Shown here piece after piece: positions 25,721-35,688 of a DNA stretch of 64,000 nucleotides. Location: positions 403,669 through 467,668 of the forward strand of contig NW_022985207.1 in assembly GCF_010093535.1 (NCBI RefSeq), written 5' to 3'. How positions within the stretch are numbered: position 1 is the stretch's first letter; each line of letters opens with the position of its first letter. A program made the position numbers and the translations under genes. Source of the stretch: Lindgomyces ingoldianus (taxonomy: Eukaryota; Ascomycota; Dothideomycetes; Pleosporales; Lindgomycetaceae). The notes beneath the pieces are model-generated. The model was not told the DNA's origin and made no database searches. It saw only the letters and a program-made list of their open reading frames with translations.

Positions 25721-25824
25721 GAAAAATAAAGTTAAAAGTGCTAAAAATTTTAAATAGCTAATTAAGACTTATGTTATACTTTTATAGTATTTTTAGTAAA
25801 TAGTAATTACTAGATTACTATACC

Positions 25825-26045
25825 TACCTAGTAATAGTAATTACTATTACTATACACACCTAGTAATAGTAATTACTATTACCATACACACCTAGTAATA
25901 GTAATTACTATTACTATACACACCTAGTAATAGCAATTACTATTACTATACACACCTAGTAATAGTAATTACTATTACCATACACACCTAGTAATAGTAA
26001 TTACTATTACTATACACACCTAGTAATAGTAATTACTATTACTAG
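25825..26045. repeat. 32-bp tandem array of perfect palindromes inside the hAT element
   Basis: About seven head-to-tail 32-bp units, each with the spacer acacacctagta around a self-complementary core built from agtaat and attact around the centre gtaattac. Units differ by single transitions. The same unit occurs at the other hAT copy (about 6940-6981). Such subterminal repeats are likely transposase-binding sites (inference). Confidence 0.8.
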
Positions 26046-26117
26046 AGCTTAAAGGTTGCATAGTAATTACTATTACTATAGTAATTACTATTACTATAGT
26101 AAACGGCAACCCTGCTC

Positions 26118-26189
26118 TCCTCCTTCTTTTCTAACACTGTTTCCTCCTTCTTTTCTAACACTGTTTCCTTCTTCTTTTCTAACACTGTT
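26118..26189. repeat. 24-bp minisatellite, three units
   Basis: The units 26118-26141, 26142-26165 and 26166-26189 read tcctccttcttttctaac followed by actgtt; the third has one C-to-T change. It lies just outside the hAT terminus. On the minus strand it gives an open frame repeating LEKKEETV, which is only the repeat translated. Confidence 0.85.
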
Positions 26190-26342
26190 AGTGTGGGGGT
26201 CTTTAATGTTTTTGTGTAGCCTAATAGCCTAGAGCGCATCTGTGTTACTCTTTTAACTAGTTCTGCTACTAATTAGCAGTTTATATAGTGTCTTTATATA
26301 AATATATAAATCTTTTAAATTTTTTACTTTTTTTTTATACTA

Positions 26343-27221
26343 ACGTACTTCACAGGTGAGTTGCTTACACACCTAAGTTACTTAATTTTACTAAGACCCT
26401 ACTAAACTACTCTTCTTACACTAATGCATTTCTAATAATACTACTTAAACATGCTTAAAAAACATTAGATATAGCTTACACTTTAAGCTTTTAAATAAAA
26501 TATAAAACTTTTAAAGAAACATGCTACAGCAGCTTAGGGTTGCCACTTTTATAGTAATTACTATTCTAAAATAGTAATTACTATTTTTTTAAAAAGTCTA
26601 TAACAGCTTAATTACATTAGCTAATATTCTAAAAACCTAAACTTAGATACTAGGTATACTAAAGTATAGATCTATAAGATTAGATTCTACTATATAAATT
26701 TGTATCCCTAGTAATAAAGAAAAAAAGAGAAAAAAAGCAGAAATAGTAATAGTAATAGTAATTACTATTTTTCTCTTCTTTTTTTCTCTCTTTTTTATTT
26801 ATTATAAATGTATTAAAGATAATTTTTATAATTTAAATTTATAGATTTATAGACTAGTTTACTTAGCATCTATATATTAATTTTTAGAATTATAGCTTAT
26901 GTAATTAAGTAATAATAACGTTTTTAAAAACATAGTAATTACTATAAAGTGGCAACCCTAAGCTATAGAATTAGCTTATAAAGGTTATCTAGCGCTGTAG
27001 TTATTTATTATCTTTTAAAGAACTCTGTACATAGCTGCAGCATGTTTCTTTAAAAGTTTTATGTCTTATTTAAAAGCTTAAAGTGTAAGCTGTATCTAAT
27101 GTTCTTTTAGCATGTCTAAGTAGTGTTGTTAGAAATGCATTAGTGTAAAAAAAGTAGTTTAGTAGGGTCTTAGCAAAAGTAAGCAACTCAGGTGTGTAAG
27201 CAACTCGCCTGTGAAGTACGT
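26343..27221. mobile_element. Fold-back pogo-like element, family B, interrupted by a hAT MITE
   Basis: It starts ACGTACTTCACAGGTGAG and ends CTGTGAAGTACGT, each beside TA. The left arm (26343-26534) and right arm (about 26961-27221) are reverse complements over about 185 bp. The MITE 26535-26960 sits near the centre. It has the same arrangement as 17086-18183, with less RIP at the tips. Confidence 0.75.
26535..26960. mobile_element. Small non-autonomous hAT MITE
   Basis: It starts TAGGGTTGCCACTTTTATAG and ends AAAGTGGCAACCCTA; both terminal bases are RIP-changed. The interior matches the MITE at 60901-61344 in the same orientation. An 8-bp duplication is not clear, probably because the flanks are mutated. 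Confidence 0.78.
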
Positions 27222-27353
27222 TAAAAGCTAATATAAATAGTCTAATAAGTAGCATATAACAGCTTTACTGTTATATAATATTAATGTTATCTTACCTACT
27301 AGCACTAACCGATAGCTGTAGGCAGCTAAAGTTATGTAGTATAAGAGGTACTG

Positions 27354-27476
27354 TAACGGTGCTGCTTGTCAAGCTCCGCTGCTAGTCACATGATCTCCCT
27401 AAGGGTTAAGCGAGCGCGCTAGCGCCTTAGCGCTGCGCAAGCTTTTCTCTCGCGAAAACCCTTCAACTTAAAGTTT
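27354..27476 (+). repeat. LTR fragment of a second chromovirus family
   Basis: It starts TGTAACGGTGCTGCTTGTC and matches the LTR at 42219-42340, but with far less RIP (cgagcgcgctagcgcc retained). The match stops after gaaaaccctt, so the LTR is cut short or joined to other sequence. Confidence 0.6.
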
Positions 27477-30400
27477 ATAGAAACATCCTGCTAGACTTAC
27501 TATAGAATAAGTAGTAACTTAAGTAGTCCTAGGGTTTTATTTTAAGGTGTGTAGCTTTATTAACAGGCCTTATACACTATAACATAGTTAGTAATGTTCT
27601 AGCTTATATAAGGCTAGTAGTATTAGTTATATAGTAGTTTTAAAGTCTTTTTTTTTACTTAAGTAAGTAGTTACTTAGGTTATGTAAACTACATAAATAA
27701 AATAAGTTTATATAAAGTAGATAGCTAAAACTACTAGTTGCTTACTATTACATGTAAGAAAGCCTTTACTTATGAGCTTTTATAGTGTCTTTACTTTATT
27801 CTAGACCTACTTTTAATATAGCTGTAAGCTTATATAGTTTTAGTTTACTTTAAAGACATAGTTAATTAGCGCATAAGGCTTATCTAAAAATAAAAAAGCT
27901 ATAAAAGTATTACTAGTAGCTACTTTTATAGCATTTATAGCTAGTAGTTTTTTTGCAGATTACTAAGCTAAGTTGTGTACTATAGCTTTAACAGTGCTTA
28001 GGTTAATCTAGTGTGCTATAAAAAAATCGCGCGTATAAGCTACCTTATTCTTATCTTTTTAGGTTTTTAGCTTTTCCTACTTTTTTAACAACATGTCTGC
28101 TACTACATTTACAGTCCTTAGCTAGTAAGTAAGCTTTAAGTTATAATTAGCTACTATTATAGCCTAGTGCATTTACTATAAAGTAAGCTTATGCTTAATT
28201 AAAAAGTACTCTAATACTTAATAGTCTATAAAGGCGCTAAATAGCTTATTTATTTATAAGCCTATAAGCTAAGCTTACTACTTATAACATACTATAACAG
28301 TTCATAAATGAATGCATAAGCAGAGCTTGTTTTAAGTCACTTATTAAACTCTTTCTAGAGAAGAAGACTGCATTAGAAGAAGCCTATAAAAGAAGACTAT
28401 AAGCAGAGCAGATAATAAAAAGTAGTCTGCAGACTAAAACCTATAAACTATATTCTTATAAATTCTACGTAAAGACCTATATACCTATAAATGCTATGCA
28501 AGAGAACACCTTTTAGTAGGTCTATCTATGTAAGTACTTATTAGCAAAGTTAAAGTACTAGCTAAAATTCTAAGCAATGCAAATAACAAGCTGCACATCT
28601 TAAGCCTAGATAGTAATGCGCTTGCTATAGATAGTAGCTAGCTAAGTGCTTATAAATTAATAAGTCTAATACCTTGTCTAATACTAATACATTAGCACTT
28701 ACATTCTATTAAAGTTATAATAAAGGACTTAGCAGTTGTTTATAATGTACAAAGTGCCTACTTACTCTAGCAGAGAGGTTTATTATATTAATGTGTACAT
28801 GTGCTAGTAGTTGCTCTTTAGTAGTAGTTAACTTAGGAAGGTTTAGTAAAAGGCTAGAATTAAAGTTATTTATGTCTTTTTAAAGTAGAATAAATTTCTT
28901 CTTATGTCTATATTTAAGTAAATTAGTAGCGCACTTCTTACAAGTACCCTATTAATTTAATTCTATGTTAAACTACCTTTAATTACAAGTAGTGCATGTA
29001 TCTAACTTAATATTAAGTAGACCTTTATAGAAGTTATTAATATAGCCTTTATTAACTTCTAGTATAGCCTAGTCTTTAAGGAATTTAACATTGTTAAAAT
29101 TTATAGGTACAGGCGCAGATAGAAAATTATACGCACAGCGCTTAGCGTCTAGGAAGATATCTACGTTAATGTCCTTATCTAAACTGTTGCTAAGGTTATT
29201 TTTATTTGTACCTGCTCTCTGCAACTAAGAGGGTGTAGACTAAAACTTTATCTATGTTAATAGTAGCTTCTAGGTACATTATATACTTAAACTAATTAGA
29301 GTAAATAGCACAGGTAGTATATTAGAGAGGTTGCCTAATAGGCTAGGGATTTTATATTAGGGAGATTGTTAAGGCGTCTGTTGTGTAAGAATGTTGTAAA
29401 GAAGGAAGCTTAATAGGCTAAAGTTTATAAAAGGTAATATATGTGCTAGTTTTTTGTTTATAGTATAAATATTAACTTTACTCTTTAATTAGCAACACTT
29501 TTAATATAAAGTCTTCCTCCTGCTATTTCTTTTAAACATGTTATTTGCCTAGTCTAATAGCGTAGAACAATAACAACATAGAGGTACTAGAGGAGACAAC
29601 AGCAGGATATAGGGTTGTAGTCTGTTATTTGCGACATATGTGATATTAGCAAGAGCACGCCTCTTAGCTAGCAGTGGAGGTATAGGGCTGCCCTAGGTAG
29701 GGCGCTTCCTTGCCTGGATTTGTGTATTGCAGGGCGCATATTAAACCTTCTATTAGAGGAACATCCTGTCTCTCTGTAGATCTATAGGGTGATGACAATT
29801 ATCATAGAGTAGGGGAGGTTTATTAGCGTTAAATAGCAGAGGTACTATGTTATAGGTTATAGCAGGAGGTATTAGACAGGTATTAGACAACACGCGTAGC
29901 AAGGTTTTAGTTTTCGCGCAGGAAATAATTATCTAAGGATCTGCTGTTTTTATGCTTACGTGAGCCTAAAAAGGCTAAAAGCAGTAATTCTTAGCTGCTA
30001 AGCCCTAACTAAAGAAAACCAAAGTCCACAGAAAGGAGCGGAGCAAGCTCTGCTAAGAAGCCTTATATTATAGTAAGCATTTTTTTATTATAAATGTTAT
30101 AGTTTATCTAAAGTGTGCTTATAGTCTTTAAATAAAAAGCTACTAGTTGCTAGAGTCTGTTGTCTTGCAGCTAGGAAAGCACACCTACTATAACTCTGTT
30201 ACTAGCGTCTGTCTCTATGCGTGTCTAGCAGTGGGACAAGTAGTGTGTAAGGATAGTGTCTAATACTATTAAGTCTTTAGCTTAATTAAAAACTACTAGC
30301 TTACATTTTTTAAAGTAGTGCTAAGCACTACACTTAAGTAGCTTTATAAGTAGTTATATAATAAATCTATAGTTTTTTAGAAATGCTTAGTAGAAGTTGT
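27477..30400. other. RIP-degraded transposon debris, no intact gene
   Basis: Mixed remnants. 27850-28060 resembles a pogo-like transposase region in reverse. 28294-28330 starts TATAACAGTTCATAAAT and is shared with 45276, perhaps an LTR start. 29580-29960 is less AT-rich but has no readable gene. A 7-bp inverted pair (gagc/gctc region) ends near 30056. Confidence 0.4.
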
Positions 30401-31634
30401 AAAACTTTAAAAAAATTATTAGCTTTTAATTAATGTTAGTATAAGCTATTTACATATAGCTACTACCTGCTCTAGGTCCTTGCGCATGCTGTTAGTACTA
30501 ATAATTAGACCTAAAAACTTTGTCTTTGTAATAGTAAACTTACTTTTTTTAATGTCTACCTAAAAGCTAGCATCTAGTAGTTAACAAAGCACCTATGTAC
30601 TATGTTCTTTATGTTAGAATAAGTCTTTTAAGTAGATAAAAATATTATTAAAGTATACTATATAAGTGCTATCTAGTAGGCTATAAAGCACTTTATTAAT
30701 GTAGTGTTAAAACATAGCTAGTCTATTACATAAGCTAAATAGTAGTATATAGTATTTATAGTTACTATATTGCGTTTAAAAGGTAGTAAGGTCCTCTACC
30801 TTCTTGTTTAGACAGTTGCAGTAAAAGGCTTATTATATGTTTAGCTTAGTAAACACCCTAGAACACACTAGGTAGGTAAAAGTCTTCTAAATTAAAAGAA
30901 TTAGGTATGTGTTTTTTTTATAATTACATTAAGCTTTTAGTAGTTAACATAGAACTACTACTTTTCTTCTAGCTTCTTAGTAAACAGCACTAAAGACGCA
31001 TAGCTAGCGCTGCTATATATAATAAAACTATGTTATAAATAATTATTAAAGTAAGTTTTAACTAGCTTAAGTTACTTTAGCAACTTACTATATAGTAGGC
31101 TACTTAATAGTGTGTTCTTTGCTATAAGCTAGATGTTATAGTTAACTTTTTTATAGTAAATTAAAAGCTTGTTAAAGTCCTTTTTAAAAAAGTAAGCTAG
31201 CGTAGCTCTTGCATATAATAGTGCTAGAAGCTTTTGTTAAATTAACTAGCAAAGCTCTTTCTCTAGGTTAAGCTAGTTTTTTTTTTAATAGTCTTAAATA
31301 AGCTTCTTTACTTTATATATGCTTATATAACTAATAATAACTTTCTTTTATTAAGCATGTAATATAAAAGTAGTAGGGCTTATTACATTAATGTTTAAAC
31401 TAGCATTAATAAGTGTATTACATAACATAGTTAAGTTATAGTAATTTTTATAATAAAGTTATAAGCTTAGCTTTAAAGTGCTAAGCTAGTTACATATCTT
31501 TTTAAAATTCTTTTTATACATAAAATGCTTAATTACTTTTTATTTACTAACTAGTTAAAGTATAGCTACACTTATAAGTTTATTACATCTTTTAGTGTCT
31601 TCTTAGTAACTTAAGTTTATCTTTAAAAACAAGC
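30400..31634 (-). pseudogene. Decayed gypsy/chromovirus reverse transcriptase
   Basis: On the minus strand a broken frame gives recognisable Ty3/gypsy RT blocks: a VVVLC-LLKA region, FTKLNI for the usual FTKLDI, DLTTF, and FNNIFIYLKDLF in place of the YVDDILIYSEDLF motif (near 30650). TKFLGLIIST follows near 30500. Stops at Trp/Gln codons are the RIP type. The catalytic Asp pair is lost. It is cut off at its 5' side by the family A element at 31637. Confidence 0.72.
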
Positions 31635-31636
31635 TA

Positions 31637-32778
31637 ACGTACCTAACAGGTTGGCCGGCCACACGGGTTGGCCGGCCACTTTTGCCAAGCCCCCACCAAA
31701 CTCTACCTATCTACATAATGCCTTAACAACAACACTAGATTAAATCTTCTAAAGAACGTTAGATACAGCTTGCTCTTTAGGCTCTTAAATAAGACTTAAA
31801 ACTCTCCTTACAACGCGCTGCAGCTATCTATAATGTCTCTTACACAACACTAAGCAATTAACGCGCTAGACAGCCTTTACAAGCAGAATGCTAGCCTAAA
31901 TTAAGGAATCTAACTAAGCTTAAACAGCCTTAAAAAGGAGGTAGTTGTTAAGTACATACTTAAGCTTATTACGCGCAGATTTCCTCCTAGGCTTGCAGCT
32001 GTAGCTAATATAGCTAATTCCTTGCCTGCAGAGCGCAATCTAGGCCAGGTTAGCTTAAACTAGACTAGTATGTGGGTTAAGCACTACCCTAAGTTTATAA
32101 TAAAGTTTAATTACAAGTATAATTACAAGAAAGCGCTCTGCAAGGATCTAAAGGTTATCTAGGGCTAGTTGTGCCTAGTAGCTAACATAAAAGCTAAGTA
32201 CAGTATCTAGGATAAAGACAGGTATAACTTTAACAAGTTAGGCTTTATAATAAGCTAGATATTAACTAGAGCAGTTGTTATAGCTTTAGAGAGATAAGGA
32301 CAGCTAAAAGCAATATAGTAAGGTAATAAAAAGTAGACAACAGTTATCTAAGGCATTAACATAATAAGGTAGGCTATAAGATTATAAAGCTTTAAGCAGT
32401 AAATAAGGCTGCTACGTAATGTAGATTGCATAAAAAGAAGTAGATTTAGGCAAAAAGAACCTTAATAGTTAAGGATAAAGCTTGTCTAACTGCTCTAAAG
32501 GAGTTTAGAGCGCGTAGTAATAGGAAGAAGCTAAAGACGCAGGTGCGCGCTAAAGGAGGTAAGCTAAGTTAAAGGCAATGTAGGTAGTGTAATTAGACTA
32601 GGCATAACTTGCGTACGTGTAAGTAAGTCGCAGAAGTAGACTCTAAATAATATCTTGTGTTGTATTACTCTATAAAGGGCTAAAGTGGGCTGTTTTGCAA
32701 GAGAATGGGGTGGTTTTAGTGGGGGCTTGGCAAAAGTGGCCGGCCAACCCGTGTGACCGGCCAACCCGTTAGGTACGT
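31637..32778 (+). mobile_element. Fot/pogo-like element, family A copy 2, internally deleted (1,142 bp)
   Basis: The termini ACGTACCTAACAGGTTGG / ...GGTACGT are both beside TA. It is the least RIP-mutated copy of the family: ggccggcc motifs and many CpG sites are intact. It lacks 703 bp of the 1,845-bp full-length copy. The join lies near 32384, where sequence resumes at ataagattataaag. Plus-strand reading gives decayed transposase such as YNFNKLGFIIS for the pogo YNFDETGF block. Confidence 0.85.
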
Positions 32779-32795
32779 TATGTATAAAAATGTTA

Positions 32796-34640
32796 ACGTA
32801 CCTAACAGGTTAGCCGGCCACACAGGTTAGCTGGCCACTTTTGCTAAGCCCCTACCACACTCTACCTATCTACATAATGCCTTAACAACAAGACTAAATT
32901 AAATCTTCTAAAGAATATTAAATATAGCTTACTTTTTAGGCTTTTAAATAAAACTTAAAACTCTTCTTATAACATGCTACAGCTATTTATAATGTTTTTT
33001 ACATAACACTAAGTAATTAACACGCTAGACAGCCTTTATAAGTAAAATGCTAGCCTAAATTAAGAAATCTAACTAAGCTTAAAAAAAAAAGTAGTTATTA
33101 AGTACATACTTAAGCTTATTACACACAGATTTCTTTTTAGGCTTACAGCTATACCTAATATAGCTAATTCCTTACGCGCAGAGTGTAATTTAGGCTAGGT
33201 TAGCTTAAACTAGCCTAGTATATAAGTTAAGCACTACTTTAAGTTTATAATAAAGTTTAATTATAAGTATAATTATAAAAAAGTGCTTTATAAAGATCTA
33301 GAGGTTATCTAAGGCTAGTTTTACCTAGTAGCTAATATAAAAGCTAAGTATAGTATCTAAGATAAACACATATATAACTTTAATAAGTTAAGCTTTATAA
33401 TAAGCTAGATATTAACTAGAGCAGTTATTATATCTTTAGAAAAATAAAAATAGCTAAAAGTAATATAGTAAAGTAATAAAAAGTAGATAATAGTTATCTA
33501 AGGCATTAACATAACAAAGTAAGCTATTTTACTCTTTATTATCTTTAAAAGCTGCTATTACCTCTTTGCCTAGTATAAAAAAAGAATTTACTTTAAAACT
33601 AGGTTATTATAGTCTCTAAAAATAGCTAAATAATAAATAAGCTTAGGCTGTAGTAGTTAAAGCACTTTAATAAGCATATAAAAAAAGGTTATAAGCGCTT
33701 ATTAGCTTTTTATTATTAATAGCTATAAAAGCTATAACTTACTTAATTTCTAGTAGTACTATAAAAAGAATAAAATTATTACTATTTATATACTTTTATA
33801 CTTATTACACCTTTTATAGCCTTTTAATATAGGTTATTTTACTTCTTTTAAAAAAAGTATATAAGCGCTAAGCTAAAGATCTTATATATAACTAGATTAC
33901 TTATATTATAAAACTTAAGTTTATACTATGCTTTATACACGCCTATAATGTAGTAATTACTTTTAGTAATATCTAAAAAAGGGTTTAAAGCGCTAGTTTA
34001 GTCTTATTTAACTTAGAATAAGTTAAAATAGCCCTTAACATCTAGTTATGTACTTTATTACTACTACTTATTAATAATAAGCCTTAGCAGTTGTAAACCC
34101 TAAGTAATACTTTTAAATTTAAGTTATAATTAATACTTATAAAAGTAAAAATTTAAAGGTATATAAATAGCTTACTAACATCTATAGTAAAGGCCTTTAA
34201 AAAAGTTTTAAAGAGGGCAGCAATTATTGCCTATAAGCTAGTGTTAGTATAAAAAAAGATTATAAAGCTTTAAGTAGTAAATAAAGCTGCTATGTAACAT
34301 AGATTACATAAAAAAAAAGCAAATTTAGGCAGAAAAAACTTTAATAGTTAAGAATAGAGCTTGTCTAACTGCTTTAAAGAAGTTTAGAGTGCGTAGTAAT
34401 AGGAAGAAGCTAAAGACACAAGTGCGCGCTAAAAAAGGTAAGCTAAGTTAAAGGTAATGTAGGCAGTGTAATTAGACTAGGCATAACTTGCATACATGTA
34501 AGAAAGTAGCAGAAGTAGACTGTATATAATATTTTATGTTGTATTACTTTATATAGGGCTAAAGTAGGCTGTTTTGCGCTAGAATGGGGTGGTTTTAGTA
34601 GGGGCTTAGCAAAAGTAGCCGGCCAACCCGTTAGGTACGT
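32796..34640 (+). mobile_element. Fot/pogo-like element, family A copy 3, full length (1,845 bp)
   Basis: The element has complete TIRs and TA on each side, and begins 15 bp after copy 2 ends. Its length equals copy 1 once nested insertions are subtracted. The decayed transposase on the plus strand contains the pogo/Fot helix-turn-helix region and the YNF(D) block, with Asp/Glu codons changed by RIP. All frames carry stops. It is more mutated than the deleted copy beside it. Confidence 0.85.
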
Positions 34641-34872
34641 TAATATTATGTTTATAATTAATTAGCTTATTATTTTTTAGCTATTTTAATATATAGTTCT
34701 TATAGTTAATCGACACACCTACTTCCTCTAGTAGCTTATAACTAATAATAAAGTTATAACAACTAGTGTTATAAAGTATAAAGTATAATAGTATATAGTA
34801 GCGATCTAGAACTAGATTAGCTTTAAAGTACTTATATACCTATCTATTTAGTCTATTATTATACTCTACTAG

Positions 34873-35314
34873 TGTCAGATATGCGCACCTACTGTCAAGA
34901 CAGAAGGAACGTTTGACGAAAGCTGCTACATAGTACGAGCAATAAGCTCGAACAGTATGTTGCTGCAAATTGCTACATGTTGCAGCATGGTGCAGCATTT
35001 TGCAGCATTTTGCAGCATTTTGCAGCATTTTTCAGCATTTTGCAGCATTTTGCAGCATGTTGCAGCAAATTGCAGCAAATTGCAGCATGTTACAGCATTT
35101 TGCAGCATTTTGCAGCAAATTGCAGCATGTTGCAAGCTGGTCGCGCATAGGGCAAGTGCGCGAGGGACTCGGATCGGCAAAACAAAAAGCCGAGCAACAC
35201 AAGTAGAGCAGAAAAAGGATCAATAAATGAACACAATCAATCAATCATCCCATACATCATATCCAAACCCATCATTTATCTCAGGAAGCCTAGAAACAGT
35301 CCTTTAATCTGACA
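34873..35314 (+). repeat. 5' LTR of the copia element, with a 17-unit 10-bp array
   Basis: It is 442 bp and includes a tandem array of 17 decamers (34961-35130), mostly tgcagcattt, tgcagcaaat and tgcagcatgt. The left half is free of RIP relative to the other LTR; the right half has several C-to-T/G-to-A changes. Confidence 0.9.
34961..35130 (+). repeat. 10-bp tandem array (17 units) in the copia LTR
   Basis: The decamers TGCAGCAxxx run in exact 10-bp register for 170 bp. The overlapping open frames they create on both strands (Cys/Leu/Gln/Asn-rich) are translations of the repeat and not genes. Confidence 0.93.
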
Positions 35315-35346
35315 ATTAAGAGTCTCAGTGCCTCCATTGATACAAA

Positions 35347-35688
35347 ATGGCCACCCAGCCTCCTCGAGACGCGACAGTCGTCCTTCGAGACCACACCGAC
35401 TACAGAGCCTGGATGATGCAGCTGCAATTGAGATGTGTAGCGCACGGAATCTGGCCGCAAGTGGATCCTAAGTTGACCATCCAAATGATCTCTAAACCAA
35501 GAGCTCTAGAGATGCCGCTAATAGCTGAGTTTTCACCAGCCTCCAACGTTAAAACGCCTACGCACATGAACAAGCTATTAACAAGCAGTGTTAGAGCCTT
35601 TAAAGAAGCTATTAAATACTACAAGATTAAGGCTAACAAGTACAAGAGTAATAGACATAATTATAAAAGAAAGCAATTAAGCCTTTAA
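35347..35688 (+). CDS. Copia gag N-terminal fragment (113 aa)
   Basis: This is the start of the retrotransposon's own gag protein and has no host function. The ATG sits in a good context (acaaaATGGCC), 33 bp after the 5' LTR. The translation contains DHTDYRAWMMQLQLRC, the N-terminal pattern of fungal copia gag proteins that binds the capsid-like domain (known for the family). The first ~75 residues have host-like codon use. From about 35580 the sequence becomes AT-rich, and the frame ends at a RIP-like TAA at 35688, far short of a full gag-pol. No complete protein function is expected. Confidence 0.75.
   Translation: MATQPPRDATVVLRDHTDYRAWMMQLQLRCVAHGIWPQVDPKLTIQMISKPRALEMPLIAEFSPASNVKTPTHMNKLLTSSVRAFKEAIKYYKIKANKYKSNRHNYKRKQLSL

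Larger units (their letters stand above)
24674..26114. mobile_element. Large hAT-type element (1.44 kb)
   Basis: It starts TAGGGTTGCCACTTTTTAG (first C changed to T) and ends AAACGGCAACCCTG. Terminal arrays of agtaattact palindromes flank an AT-rich core. The flanks CTATAGAC and CTCTCCTC are not a duplication, so one side may have been rearranged. The core is shared with 7720-8360 and 18630-18724. No transposase is readable. Confidence 0.75.

Noticed and set aside
25825..26045. Regular repeats that resemble a CRISPR array
   Set aside because: The units are contiguous palindromes without variable spacers, inside a eukaryotic hAT element.
26042..26239. 65-codon minus-strand frame with repeated LEKKEETV
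   Set aside because: It is the 24-bp minisatellite translated, crossing a hAT terminus.
28294..30057. Possible Helitron, with TC start, hairpin and CTAA near the 3' end
   Set aside because: Similarity between the two candidate 5' ends extends upstream of the TC (tactataacagttcat), which fits an LTR start better; the hairpin is not spaced from CTAA as in Helitrons and the A/T target is absent.
34840..35244. Overlapping Cys/Leu/Gln/Asn-rich open frames on both strands
   Set aside because: They are translations of the 10-bp LTR array in several frames; unit length changes between LTR copies and no domain is present.
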